From NCBI GenBank assembly GCA_913777325.1, contig CAJYSA010000114.1, positions 1 to 34,149 on the forward strand: 34,149 nucleotides of DNA, given 5' to 3'. Below are positions 15,425 to 23,172 of the stretch, piece by piece; position 1 is the first letter of the stretch; every line of letters starts with the position of its first letter. The position numbers and the translations under genes are program-made. The notes beneath the pieces were generated by a model. It saw only the letters and a list, made by a program, of their open reading frames with translations, was not told the DNA's origin and did not search any database. Source of the stretch: an uncultured Sphingomonas sp. (GTDB taxonomy: Bacteria; Pseudomonadota; Alphaproteobacteria; Sphingomonadales; Sphingomonadaceae).

Positions 15425-15446
15425 TGCGTGTGTCGAGACACACGCA
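15425..15446. terminator. 10-bp hairpin between fabG and acpP
   Basis: TGCGTGTGTC (15425-15434) and GACACACGCA (15437-15446) are perfectly complementary around GA; in RNA the innermost pair would open to a 4-nt loop. No T-run follows, so it is more likely an attenuator, mRNA 3'-end stabiliser or processing site than a full terminator. It could help acpP be expressed separately from fabG. Confidence 0.5.
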
Positions 15447-15451
15447 CGGAC

Positions 15452-15480
15452 TTGTCAGGCGGGCCGACCGGCTCTACCTG
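15452..15480 (+). promoter_or_regulatory. possible acpP promoter
   Basis: TTGTCA (15452-15457), then a 17-nt spacer, then TACCTG (15475-15480), about 45 nt before the acpP start. The -35 is strong and the -10 weak. acpP is normally expressed far above its neighbours, so an internal promoter is expected here. Confidence 0.4.
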
Positions 15481-15525
15481 CGTTCAGGAATTTGAAATCT
15501 ACCCCCAATCGAAAGAGGGAAAGTT

Positions 15526-15762
15526 ATGAGCGAGACCGCCGACCGCGTGAAGAAGATCGTCGTCGAGCATCTCGGCGTCGAGGCCGACAAGGTGACTGAG
15601 GACGCCAGCTTCATCGACGATCTGGGCGCGGACAGCCTCGACATCGTCGAGCTGGTCATGGCGTTCGAGGAAGAGTTCGGGGTCGAGATCCCGGACGACG
15701 CCGCCGAGAAGATCTCGACCGTCAAGGACGCGATCACCTATATCGACGAGCACAAGGGCTGA
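15526..15762 (+). CDS. acpP: acyl carrier protein
   Basis: A 78-residue acidic protein carrying growing acyl chains on a 4'-phosphopantetheine arm. The attachment site is the DSL motif in [12 protein letters not shown] (Ser37). Sequence and length are standard ([27 protein letters not shown] at the start, [11 protein letters not shown] at the end). A strong GAGGGAAAG ribosome-binding site precedes the ATG. It sits between fabG and fabF in the usual order. Confidence 0.98.
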   Translation: MSETADRVKKIVVEHLGVEADKVTEDASFIDDLGADSLDIVELVMAFEEEFGVEIPDDAAEKISTVKDAITYIDEHKG

Positions 15763-15781
15763 GCCCGAAGTGCGGGGCGCA

Positions 15782-15798
15782 GGCCGGATCATCCGGCC
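15782..15798. repeat. 17-nt palindrome between acpP and fabF
   Basis: GGCCGGAT and ATCCGGCC flank a single C (15790). It is 20 nt after the acpP stop. With no T-run it is probably an mRNA-processing or attenuation hairpin; a role as protein-binding site is possible. Confidence 0.45.
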
Positions 15799-15922
15799 GG
15801 CACCCGGCAGTCGAATGATTTGAGCGGCTTCCCGTCCTTCGCTAGAGGATGGGGAGCCGTTCTGTTTTGCAAGACCGTCGCCTGCGTAGGAGAGGCGCAA
15901 GGGGCGGCAAGAAGGGAAGCCT

Positions 15923-17179
15923 ATGCGTCGCGTCGTCGTCACCGGACTTGGCCTCGTCACCCCGCTGGGTGCCGACGTGGAAACCGTCTGGGCCAATCTG
16001 ATCGCCAGCAAGTCGGGTGCCGGGCCGATCACGCGCTTCGACGCGTCGGATCAGAAATGCCAAATCGCCTGCGAGGTGAAGCCGGCGGACCATGAATATG
16101 GCTTCGACCCGGGCAAGCGCGTCGATCACAAGATCCAGCGGCAGGTCGACCCCTTCATTGTCTATGGCATCGACGCCGCCGGGCAGGCGCTGGAGGATGC
16201 CGGGCTGACCGACATGGACGAGGCGACGAAGCTGCGCGCCGGCGTGTCGATCGGCTCGGGGATCGGCGGCCTGCCGGGGATCGAGATCGAATCGGTCAAT
16301 CTGCACGAGCGCGGGCCGGGCCGCGTCAGCCCGCATTTCGTCCACGGGCGGCTGATCAACCTGATCTCGGGGCAGGTCTCGATCAAATACGGGCTGATGG
16401 GGCCGAACCATGCGGTCGTCACCGCCTGTTCGACCGGCGCGCATTCGATCGGCGACGCGGCGCGGATGATCAAGGACGATGATGCCGACATCATGCTGGC
16501 GGGCGGCGCGGAAAGCACCGTGAACCCGCTGGGCGTCGCCGGCTTCGCACAGGCGCGCGCGCTGAACATGAGCATGAACGACCGCCCCACCGAGGCGAGC
16601 CGGCCCTATGACAAGGACCGCGACGGCTTCGTGATGGGCGAGGGCGCGGGCGTGCTGGTGCTGGAGGAATATGAGCACGCCAAGGCGCGCGGCGCGAAGA
16701 TCTATGCCGAGGTCGTCGGCTACGGCCTGTCGGGCGACGCCTATCACGTGACCGCGCCGCATCCGGAGGGCAAGGGCGCGGAACTGGCGATGCGCATGGC
16801 GCTGCGCAAGGCGGGGATGGAGCCGTCCGACATCGATTATATCAACGCGCACGGCACCTCGACGATGGCCGACACGATCGAGCTGGCGGCGGCCAAGCGG
16901 GTGTTCGGGGACGATCTGTCGGGCGCGTCGATGTCGAGCACCAAGTCGGCGATCGGCCACCTGCTGGGTGGCGCGGGCGCGGTGGAGAGCATCTTCTGCA
17001 TCCTGGCGCTGCGCGACCAGATCGTGCCGCCAACGCTGAACCTCGACAACCCCGACGAGGGGACCGAAGGCGTCGACCTGGTGCCGCATGTCGCCAAGAA
17101 GCGGCCGGTGCGCGCGGTGCTGAACAATTCGTTCGGCTTTGGCGGCACCAACGCCTCTCTGGTGATGAAGGCGATCTGA
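15923..17179 (+). CDS. fabF: 3-oxoacyl-ACP synthase II (KAS II)
   Basis: A 418-residue condensing enzyme that extends acyl-ACP with malonyl-ACP. The Cys-His-His triad is visible: Cys169 in TACSTGAHSIGDAARM, His310 in INAHGTSTMADT, and His346 in KSAIGHLLGGAGAVE. The N-terminus RRVVVTGLGLVTPLG and C-terminus NNSFGFGGTNASLVMKAI are typical of FabF. AAGGGAAG precedes the ATG. mltG follows after 7 nt. Confidence 0.97.
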   Translation: MRRVVVTGLGLVTPLGADVETVWANLIASKSGAGPITRFDASDQKCQIACEVKPADHEYGFDPGKRVDHKIQRQVDPFIVYGIDAAGQALEDAGLTDMDEATKLRAGVSIGSGIGGLPGIEIESVNLHERGPGRVSPHFVHGRLINLISGQVSIKYGLMGPNHAVVTACSTGAHSIGDAARMIKDDDADIMLAGGAESTVNPLGVAGFAQARALNMSMNDRPTEASRPYDKDRDGFVMGEGAGVLVLEEYEHAKARGAKIYAEVVGYGLSGDAYHVTAPHPEGKGAELAMRMALRKAGMEPSDIDYINAHGTSTMADTIELAAAKRVFGDDLSGASMSSTKSAIGHLLGGAGAVESIFCILALRDQIVPPTLNLDNPDEGTEGVDLVPHVAKKRPVRAVLNNSFGFGGTNASLVMKAI

Positions 17180-17186
17180 TCCGGTC

Positions 17187-18155
17187 ATGCGCAGGCTCGG
17201 CTGTTTCGTTCTTGTCGCCGGCCTGCTGCTGATCGCGGGCGGGTTCTGGGTCGGTTACGGCTGGAAGGGCGCGGGGCCGCTGCCGCGCGCCGCCAATGTC
17301 GAGATCGCGGAAGGGTCGAGCCTGGCCGCCGCCGCGCGGACGCTGGAGAAGGCGGGCGTGATCGCGTCCGCCAGCCGTTTCCGGTTGCAGGCGCGCGTGT
17401 TCGGATCGGGCGCCCCGATCAAGGCGGGCGAATATGCCTTCCCCGACCACGCGAGCGCGGCGCAGGTGCTGGAGATCCTGCAGGGCGGCAAGGCGGTGCA
17501 GCGGCTGGTGGTGATTCCCGAGGGGTTGCCGTCGGTGATGGTGCGCGACGCGCTGATGAAGGCCGCGACGCTGACCGGCGACGTCGGGGTGCCCGCCGAG
17601 GGATCGGTGCTGCCCGATGGCTATACGTTCGAGCGTGGCGAGCCGCGCGCGGCGGTGCTGGCGCGGATGCAGGCGGCGATGAAGACCTATCTGGCCAAGG
17701 CGTGGAAGGCGCGCACGCCGCGCGCGGTGGTGAAGACGCCCGCCGAGGCGATCGTGCTGGCATCGATCGTCGAGAAGGAAACCGGCAAGCCCGAGGAGCG
17801 GCGGACGGTGGCGGCGGTCTATGGCAATCGCCTGCGGCTGGGGATGCCGTTGCAGGCCGATCCGACCGTGATCTATCCGATCACCAAGGGGCGCCCGCTG
17901 GGGCGGCGCATTCGCCAGTCGGAGCTGCGCGCGAAGAACGGGTACAATACCTATGCCTCGCCGGGATTGCCGGTCGGCCCGATCGCCAATCCGGGGCGGC
18001 TGTCGATCGACGCCGTGCTGAACCCCGCCGAGACGAAGGCGCTGTATTTCGTGGCGGACGGAACCGGCGGGCACGTCTTCGCCGACACGCTGGCCGAGCA
18101 TAACGCCAACGTGAAGAAATGGTACGCGATCCGCCACGCGCGCGGAGAGATGTAG
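17187..18155 (+). CDS. mltG: endolytic peptidoglycan transglycosylase MltG (YceG family)
   Basis: A 322-residue membrane-anchored lytic transglycosylase that cuts nascent glycan strands and sets their length. An N-terminal transmembrane helix covers about residues 4-25. A LysM-like segment follows (EIAEGSSLAAAARTLEKAGVI). The catalytic Glu lies in SIVEKETGKPEE (Glu196 is the first Glu of EKET). Downstream are conserved VAAVYGNRLRLGMPLQADPTVIYP, the YNTYASPGLPVGPIANPG block and ALYFVADGTGGHVFA. The position after acpP-fabF is conserved in alphaproteobacteria. Its stop is 3 nt from the end of the convergent DUF389 gene. Confidence 0.96.
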   Translation: MRRLGCFVLVAGLLLIAGGFWVGYGWKGAGPLPRAANVEIAEGSSLAAAARTLEKAGVIASASRFRLQARVFGSGAPIKAGEYAFPDHASAAQVLEILQGGKAVQRLVVIPEGLPSVMVRDALMKAATLTGDVGVPAEGSVLPDGYTFERGEPRAAVLARMQAAMKTYLAKAWKARTPRAVVKTPAEAIVLASIVEKETGKPEERRTVAAVYGNRLRLGMPLQADPTVIYPITKGRPLGRRIRQSELRAKNGYNTYASPGLPVGPIANPGRLSIDAVLNPAETKALYFVADGTGGHVFADTLAEHNANVKKWYAIRHARGEM

Positions 18156-18158
18156 GCG

Positions 18159-19649
18159 CTATTCCTCCGTCGGCGCGGTTTGCCAGGAGGCGCGAAGCCG
18201 TCCGCCGGCAACGCCCGCCACGCCCTGTGCACCGCGCGTGACCAAAGCGGCGGCAACCACGCGCCGCTGCGCCGGGGTGCCGCCGTCGATCACGAGCGTC
18301 CGGTCGAGCCGCGCCGCACCCCAGGCCAGCGCGTCGAGGGCGGCGATGTCGACCACGCCCTGCTCGATCGGGATCGTGGGCAGTTGAGCGTCATCGGGCG
18401 GAGCGAGCAGGATGCGCCATTGCGTCAGCAGCCGGTCCGCGCGGGCCTCCAGCGCGCGATAGCCCGCCAGCCCGAGTCCCGGCAGCGGGGCGGCGGTGAC
18501 GCGCAAGGTGCGGTCGCCAGGGTCGACCGCCACCGCCGCTGGCGCGACTCCGGCGATCAGCGCGAGATCGGCGACGGCGCGGTCGCGCGTGTCCGCCGCA
18601 TCGTCGCGCGGGGTGCTGGCGCGCGCGATCTGCGCCGCCTCCACACCCGGTGCGTCGAGCGAGACGCGCAACTGATCGACGTGCAAGTCGAGCGGGCGGT
18701 TCAGCCGGCGGCGCAGGTCGGCGATCAGGATGCGATCGGCCTCCGGATCGAGGCGCGGGGTCAGGACGACCGCGCGGACGCGGATCGGATCGCTGGCATA
18801 ATCGATGTCGAGCTGCCCGAGCCGCGCGGCATCGGGAAAGCGATCGCGGATCGTGTCGCGCACCTGCCGCTGCGCCACCGCCTCGAACGCGATCTGACGC
18901 AACGCGGCCATCAGCGGCACCGACAGCAGCCCGACCGCGCCGACGAACAAGGCGAGCTGCCAGCCCGTGTGGTGGCGCGACAGATGGCTGCCGAAGCCAT
19001 ACAGCCGCGCGACCAGCGCGGCGGTGAGCGCGATCGTGACGGCGTTGGTGGTGAACAGCAGCAGCGCGCCCGCGAACACCGTCCAGTTGCGGGTCGCGAT
19101 TCCGAACCCGACCACCGCGAGCGGCGGCATCAGCGCGATCGCGATGGCGACCCCGACGACCGTGCCGCCCCGCCCGCGAATCAGCGCATAGGCACCGGCG
19201 ACCGCCGACAGCAGCGCGACGAGCAGGTCGAACAACGTCGGACGGGTGCGGCCGGCGATTTCGCTGGTGATCGTCTGGATCGGCGACAAGGTGACGAACA
19301 CGACCGACAAGGCGATCGCGATCGCGGCGCCGGCCAGCAGCGCGGTGGCCGCGCGACGCATCGCGAGCGTATCGAAGGTCGCGATCCCGAACCCCAGCCC
19401 GATGATCGGCATCATCAACGGCGAGAGCAGCATCGCGCCGATCAGCACCGCGACCGACGGCATCAACAGCCCGAGCAGCGAGATCGCCGCCGAGATGACG
19501 ATCAGGAAGGCATAGCGCCCCGACCATCCCGAATCGGCCGCGATCTGATGCAGCACCGCATCATGATCCACGCCGCCGGTCACCCACATCGACCACCACC
19601 GGCTGAGCTTGTGTCGGCGGCGGGTGGCCGCCTCCATCGTCGTCGCCAT
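18159..19649 (-). CDS. DUF389 family membrane protein
   Basis: 496 residues. The N-terminal half carries the DUF389 core: about six transmembrane helices with family-like motifs SVAVLIGAMLLSPLMMPIIGLG and GVAIAIALMPPLAVVGFGIA plus LLFTTNAVTIALTAAL (roughly residues 45-260). The C-terminal half (about 265-496) is soluble and alternates short alpha/beta stretches, including RVRAVVLTPRLDPEADRILIADLRRRLN; I do not recognise a named domain in it. Function of DUF389 proteins is not established. The gene is divergent from the ClC channel across a 107-nt gap. In-frame ATGs exist at codons 1 and 5. Confidence 0.85.
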   Translation of the reverse strand: MATTMEAATRRRHKLSRWWSMWVTGGVDHDAVLHQIAADSGWSGRYAFLIVISAAISLLGLLMPSVAVLIGAMLLSPLMMPIIGLGFGIATFDTLAMRRAATALLAGAAIAIALSVVFVTLSPIQTITSEIAGRTRPTLFDLLVALLSAVAGAYALIRGRGGTVVGVAIAIALMPPLAVVGFGIATRNWTVFAGALLLFTTNAVTIALTAALVARLYGFGSHLSRHHTGWQLALFVGAVGLLSVPLMAALRQIAFEAVAQRQVRDTIRDRFPDAARLGQLDIDYASDPIRVRAVVLTPRLDPEADRILIADLRRRLNRPLDLHVDQLRVSLDAPGVEAAQIARASTPRDDAADTRDRAVADLALIAGVAPAAVAVDPGDRTLRVTAAPLPGLGLAGYRALEARADRLLTQWRILLAPPDDAQLPTIPIEQGVVDIAALDALAWGAARLDRTLVIDGGTPAQRRVVAAALVTRGAQGVAGVAGGRLRASWQTAPTEE

Positions 19650-19756
19650 CGACCCGGCGTTCCCCCTGACTTCGTTTCGCCCATGCCACCAAACGGTTTA
19701 CGTCGCGCGGGGGTCCGTGCTGGTCTTTTCCCCGCCTGCGCGTGTAAGCCGGTGGC

Positions 19757-21085
19757 ATGTCGGACAACACCTCCTCACGCGGCGGCGTCGCCGGATGGAC
19801 GCCCGCGCGCGTGCGCGCGCTGTTCCGGTCGCAGCGCCCGCGCGCGCGGCGGCTGCGCGCGCGACTGGCGATCCTGACGGGCGCCGTGGCGATCGGGCTG
19901 GCCGCAACCTTGTTCGCCGCGGCGGCGGATGCGTGCGGCGCGCTGTTCAAGGAACTGGCGCGCGCGCATCGCTGGGCGCCGCTGGCGACGACGCCACTGA
20001 CGTTCGCGGCGCTGGTGTGGCTGACGCGGCGCTACGTGCCGCTGGCGCGCGGATCGGGCATCCCGCAGGTGATGGCGGCGCAGGCCGATCCGGAGGCGGC
20101 GCGGACGTCCCTGGTGTCGGTGCCGACCGTGATCGGCAAGGCCGTGCTGACGCTGGCGGCGGTGCTGGCGGGGGCGTCGGTGGGGCGCGAGGGGCCGACC
20201 GTGCAGATCGCGGCGGCGGTGATGGGGGTGACGCACCGCATCCTGCGCGTGCCGTTGCGCGCGGGCGTCCTGATCGCGGGCGGCGCGGCGGGGGTGGCGG
20301 CGGCGTTCAATACGCCGCTGGCCGGATTGCTGTTCGCGATCGAGGAACTCGCGTCGGCCTATGAGCAGAAGGTGACGTTGCTGGTGATCGCCGCGATCGT
20401 CATTGCGGGGATGATCGCACAGTCGGTGCAGGGCGATTATCTGTATTTCGGGCTGGTCGGCGCGCATATGCCGATCGGATCGGGATTGGTCGTCGCGGGC
20501 GTGGCCGGGGTGATCGGGGGTCTCTCCGGCGGTGCGTTCGCGCGCGTCATGCTGGCGCTGAGCGGAACCGCGCACCCGCTGGCGGCCTGGAGCAAGCGTC
20601 GGCCGGTGCTGTTCGCCGCCGGGTGCGGCGTGATCGTCGCCGCGCTGGGCTGCAGCACCGGGCTGACCTGGGGCACCGGCTATAGCGCGGCGCGCGCGAT
20701 GATCGGCGGGGTCGATGCGCCCTTATGGTTCGGACCGGCCAAGATGCTGGCGACGCTGGCCACCGCGGTGGCGGGATTGCCGGGCGGCATCTTCGCGCCA
20801 TCGCTGGCGGTGGGGGCGGGGATCGGCAATCTGCTGCGCCCGATCTTCAGCGGCTCGCCCGCCTCCGCCGTGGTGATCCTGGGCATGGTCGGCTATTTCG
20901 CGGGCGTGGTGCGCGCGCCGCTGACCGCCGTCATCATTCTGGCGGAGACGACCGGTAGCCGCGGCTTGATGCTGCCGATGTTCGCCACCGCCTTCGTCGC
21001 CGACGGTGCCAGCCAATTGGTATGCCGCGAAAAGCTGTATCACGGCCTAGCCCGAACCTTCGCGATGACCCCGCGCGACAAATAA
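19757..21085 (+). CDS. ClC-family chloride channel / Cl-/H+ antiporter
   Basis: A 442-residue polytopic protein with the ClC signature motifs in order: GSGIPQV (about residue 98), GREGPTVQ with the gating Glu, and GLPGGIFAPSLAVGA. The double Glu in AGLLFAIEELA matches the position of the internal proton glutamate of the exchanger CLC-ec1, so proton-coupled antiport is plausible. No C-terminal CBS domains are present. The N-terminus is Arg-rich and cytoplasmic. Expected role: anion/proton exchange, often linked to acid tolerance. It is divergent from the DUF389 gene. Confidence 0.93.
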   Translation: MSDNTSSRGGVAGWTPARVRALFRSQRPRARRLRARLAILTGAVAIGLAATLFAAAADACGALFKELARAHRWAPLATTPLTFAALVWLTRRYVPLARGSGIPQVMAAQADPEAARTSLVSVPTVIGKAVLTLAAVLAGASVGREGPTVQIAAAVMGVTHRILRVPLRAGVLIAGGAAGVAAAFNTPLAGLLFAIEELASAYEQKVTLLVIAAIVIAGMIAQSVQGDYLYFGLVGAHMPIGSGLVVAGVAGVIGGLSGGAFARVMLALSGTAHPLAAWSKRRPVLFAAGCGVIVAALGCSTGLTWGTGYSAARAMIGGVDAPLWFGPAKMLATLATAVAGLPGGIFAPSLAVGAGIGNLLRPIFSGSPASAVVILGMVGYFAGVVRAPLTAVIILAETTGSRGLMLPMFATAFVADGASQLVCREKLYHGLARTFAMTPRDK

Positions 21086-21104
21086 CTTTGTCTCTCGCAT
21101 TTTA

Positions 21105-21118
21105 TATCGTATACGAAT
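21105..21118. promoter_or_regulatory. palindromic operator-like site before the hydroxyproline operon
   Basis: A perfect 10-bp palindrome TCGTATACGA (21107-21116) lies inside TATCGTATACGAAT, 25 nt before the GTG start at 21141. The 9-mer TATCGTATA recurs at 26683-26691 in front of the TonB-receptor gene. Size and form suit a GntR/FCD dimer, and such a regulator is encoded at 25894. Confidence 0.6.
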
Positions 21119-21130
21119 GCCAACTTGAGT

Positions 21131-21136
21131 GGAGGG
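21131..21136 (+). promoter_or_regulatory. Shine-Dalgarno setting a GTG start
   Basis: GGAGGG lies 4 nt before the GTG at 21141. It rules against the upstream GTG at 21129, which overlaps it. Confidence 0.6.
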
Positions 21137-21140
21137 CAAT

Positions 21141-22064
21141 GTGGTTTCTGGTTCGGGCATGTGGACGGGCGTCTATCCTGCGGCGACGACGCAGTTCGCG
21201 GCGGACGGCTCGGTCGATATCGATGCGACGCAGCGTGGATTGGTCGCGCTGGTGGAGGACGGTGTCGACGGGCTGATCCTGCTCGGCACCTGCGGCGAGA
21301 ACAACTCGCTGGACGTCGAGGAAAAGCATGCCGTGCTGCGCGCGGGGGTCGAAGCGGTCGGCGGGCGTGTGCCGCTGGTGTGCGGCGTGTCGGAATTCAC
21401 GACGCGGCGCGCGGCGGCGTTCGCGAAGGAAGTCGAAGACATCGGTGTCGATGCGCTGATGCTGCTGCCCGCGATGGTCTATGTGCCGACACCCAATGAG
21501 CTGGCGACGCACTTCCGCACGGTGGCCGAGACGACCGGGCTGCCGATCATGCTCTATAACAATCCGCCCGCGTATCGCGTGTCGGTCGACTTCAACACGC
21601 TGGAGCTGCTGGAGCCGGTCAAGAACATCGTGGCGGTCAAGGAAAGCGCGCCCGATCCGCGCCGCTTCACCGACGTCATCAATCGGTTCGGCGACCGCTA
21701 CATCGTGATGGCCGGGCTGGACGACGTGGCGCTGGAGGGCATGTTGCTGGGCGCGAGCGGCTGGGTCTCCGGCCTGACCAGCGCGTTCCCGCAGGAATCG
21801 GTCGCGCTGATCGCGGCGGTCGATCGTGGCGATTGGGAAGAGGCGCGGCGCATCTATCGCTGGTTCATGCCGCTGCTCCACCTGGATGCCGAGCATGATC
21901 TGGTCCAGTCGATCAAGCTGGCCGAGGAGATCATGGGGCGCGGGTCCGAGCGCGTCCGCCTGCCGCGTCTGCCGCTGGAAGGCGCGCGCCGGGCCGAGGT
22001 GATCGCGATGGTCGAGACGTGCGCGGCGACCCGTCCGGTCCTCAAGGAAGCGCTCGCGGCCTGA
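21141..22064 (+). CDS. DapA-family enzyme, probable 1-pyrroline-4-hydroxy-2-carboxylate deaminase
   Basis: 307 residues. A dihydrodipicolinate-synthase/N-acetylneuraminate-lyase-type TIM barrel. Seen: GTCGENNSL substrate loop, catalytic Tyr139 in MLYNNPPAYRV and the Schiff-base Lys167 in NIVAVKESAPDPRR. True DapA would not sit in this context. The next genes are a hydroxyproline/proline epimerase, a permease and a D-amino-acid dehydrogenase, and known bacterial trans-4-hydroxyproline pathways use a DapA-family deaminase that converts 1-pyrroline-4-hydroxy-2-carboxylate to alpha-ketoglutarate semialdehyde and ammonia. The function is inferred from this neighbourhood. It overlaps the epimerase start by 1 nt (TGATG). 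Confidence 0.8.
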   Translation: MVSGSGMWTGVYPAATTQFAADGSVDIDATQRGLVALVEDGVDGLILLGTCGENNSLDVEEKHAVLRAGVEAVGGRVPLVCGVSEFTTRRAAAFAKEVEDIGVDALMLLPAMVYVPTPNELATHFRTVAETTGLPIMLYNNPPAYRVSVDFNTLELLEPVKNIVAVKESAPDPRRFTDVINRFGDRYIVMAGLDDVALEGMLLGASGWVSGLTSAFPQESVALIAAVDRGDWEEARRIYRWFMPLLHLDAEHDLVQSIKLAEEIMGRGSERVRLPRLPLEGARRAEVIAMVETCAATRPVLKEALAA

Positions 22065-23059
22065 TGCGTCACACCTTCTTCTGCATCGACGGCCATACGG
22101 CGGGCAATCCCGTCCGCCTGGTGGCCGGAGGCGCCCCGCTGTTGCGGGGTGCCAGCATGGCGGAGCGGCGGCAGGATTTCCTGGCGCGGTTCGACTGGAT
22201 CCGCACCGGCCTGTGCTTCGAGCCGCGCGGACACGACATGATGTCGGGCGGATTCCTGTACCCGCCGTGCGGCGATGCGGATGCGGCGATCCTGTTCATC
22301 GAGACGTCCGGGTGCCTGCCGATGTGCGGGCACGGGACGATCGGGATGATCACCTTCGGGCTGGAGAACGGCCTGATCACCCCGCGCGAGCCCGGGCGGC
22401 TGCGCGTTGAGGTGCCCGCGGGCGTGATCGACATCGATTATGTCGCGGAGGGCAACCGGGTGCGTTCGGTGAAGATCCGCAACGTGCCCGCCTATCTGGC
22501 GACACAGGGGCTGACGATCGACGTGCCGGGCTTCGGCCCGTTGTCGATCGATGTCGCCTATGGCGGCAATTATTACGCGATCGTCGAGCCGCAGGGGGCA
22601 TATACCGGGCTGGACGATCTGGGCGCGGCGCGGATCGTGGAGCTGAGCCGCACGATCCGGGCGATGGTGCGCGACATCTATGAGCCGGTGCATCCGCTGG
22701 AGCCGACGATCCGCGGCGTCAGCCACGTGCTGTGGGCCGACGCGCCCCGGGGTGAGGGCGCGGACGGGCGCAACGCGGTATTCTACGGTGAGCGCGCGAT
22801 CGACCGCAGCCCGTGCGGGACGGGCACGTCGGCACGGCTGGCGCATCTGCATGCGACCGGGCGGCTGCGCGTCGGCGACCGCTTCGTGCACGAAAGCTAT
22901 ATCGGCAGCCGGTTCATCGGCCGGGTGGAGGCGGCGACGTCGATCGGCGATCAGGCGGCGATCGTGCCGTCGATCGAGGGATCGGCGATCGCGACGGGGT
23001 TCAACACGATCTGGATCGATCGCGAGGATCCGTTCTTTGCAGGGTTTACGGTGGTGTGA
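22064..23059 (+). CDS. 4-hydroxyproline 2-epimerase (proline racemase family)
   Basis: 331 residues from the ATG that overlaps the upstream stop. The fold and motifs are of the proline racemase family: FFCIDGHTAGNPVRLV at the N-terminus, MCGHGTIG with Cys88, and DRSPCGTGTSARLA with Cys251. Two catalytic cysteines mean an epimerase/racemase; trans-3-hydroxyproline dehydratases carry Thr at the second site. The family converts trans-4-hydroxy-L-proline to cis-4-hydroxy-D-proline. Neighbouring genes supply the following oxidation and deamination steps, favouring hydroxyproline over proline. A REP-like palindrome separates it from the permease gene. Confidence 0.88.
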   Translation: MRHTFFCIDGHTAGNPVRLVAGGAPLLRGASMAERRQDFLARFDWIRTGLCFEPRGHDMMSGGFLYPPCGDADAAILFIETSGCLPMCGHGTIGMITFGLENGLITPREPGRLRVEVPAGVIDIDYVAEGNRVRSVKIRNVPAYLATQGLTIDVPGFGPLSIDVAYGGNYYAIVEPQGAYTGLDDLGAARIVELSRTIRAMVRDIYEPVHPLEPTIRGVSHVLWADAPRGEGADGRNAVFYGERAIDRSPCGTGTSARLAHLHATGRLRVGDRFVHESYIGSRFIGRVEAATSIGDQAAIVPSIEGSAIATGFNTIWIDREDPFFAGFTVV

Positions 23060-23067
23060 GCGAGCTT

Positions 23068-23145
23068 CGTCATGGCGAGCGGAGCGAAGCCATCCAGAGC
23101 CCGGCGCGTGACGCCCTGGATTGCTTCGCTGCGCTCGCAATGACG
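23068..23145. repeat. REP-like intergenic palindrome
   Basis: Two 33-nt arms (23068-23100 and 23113-23145) are inverted copies matching at 29 of 33 positions with a 12-nt spacer. The arm begins CGTCAT(G/T)GCGAGCG. It contains no gene. From memory, sequences of this type recur between genes in sphingomonad genomes. Inside an operon it may stabilise upstream mRNA or reduce read-through. Confidence 0.7.
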
Positions 23146-23161
23146 ACGAGATAACGACAAA

Positions 23162-23169
23162 GGGAGGGG
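23162..23169 (+). promoter_or_regulatory. Shine-Dalgarno setting a TTG start
   Basis: GGGAGGGG lies just upstream of the TTG at 23173, with about 5 nt between its GGAGG core and the codon. No ATG or GTG in frame precedes the first membrane helix. Confidence 0.55.
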
Positions 23170-23172
23170 CGC

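Noticed and set aside
19757-21085. Reading the ClC gene as a voltage-gated channel with CBS regulation
   Set aside because: The gene ends after the last membrane motif with no CBS domains, and the proton-glutamate position is kept, which fits an antiporter better.
22019-22063. Upstream start for the epimerase
   Set aside because: The ATG at 22064 gives the family-typical N-terminus and a TGATG overlap; upstream codons are inside the deaminase gene.
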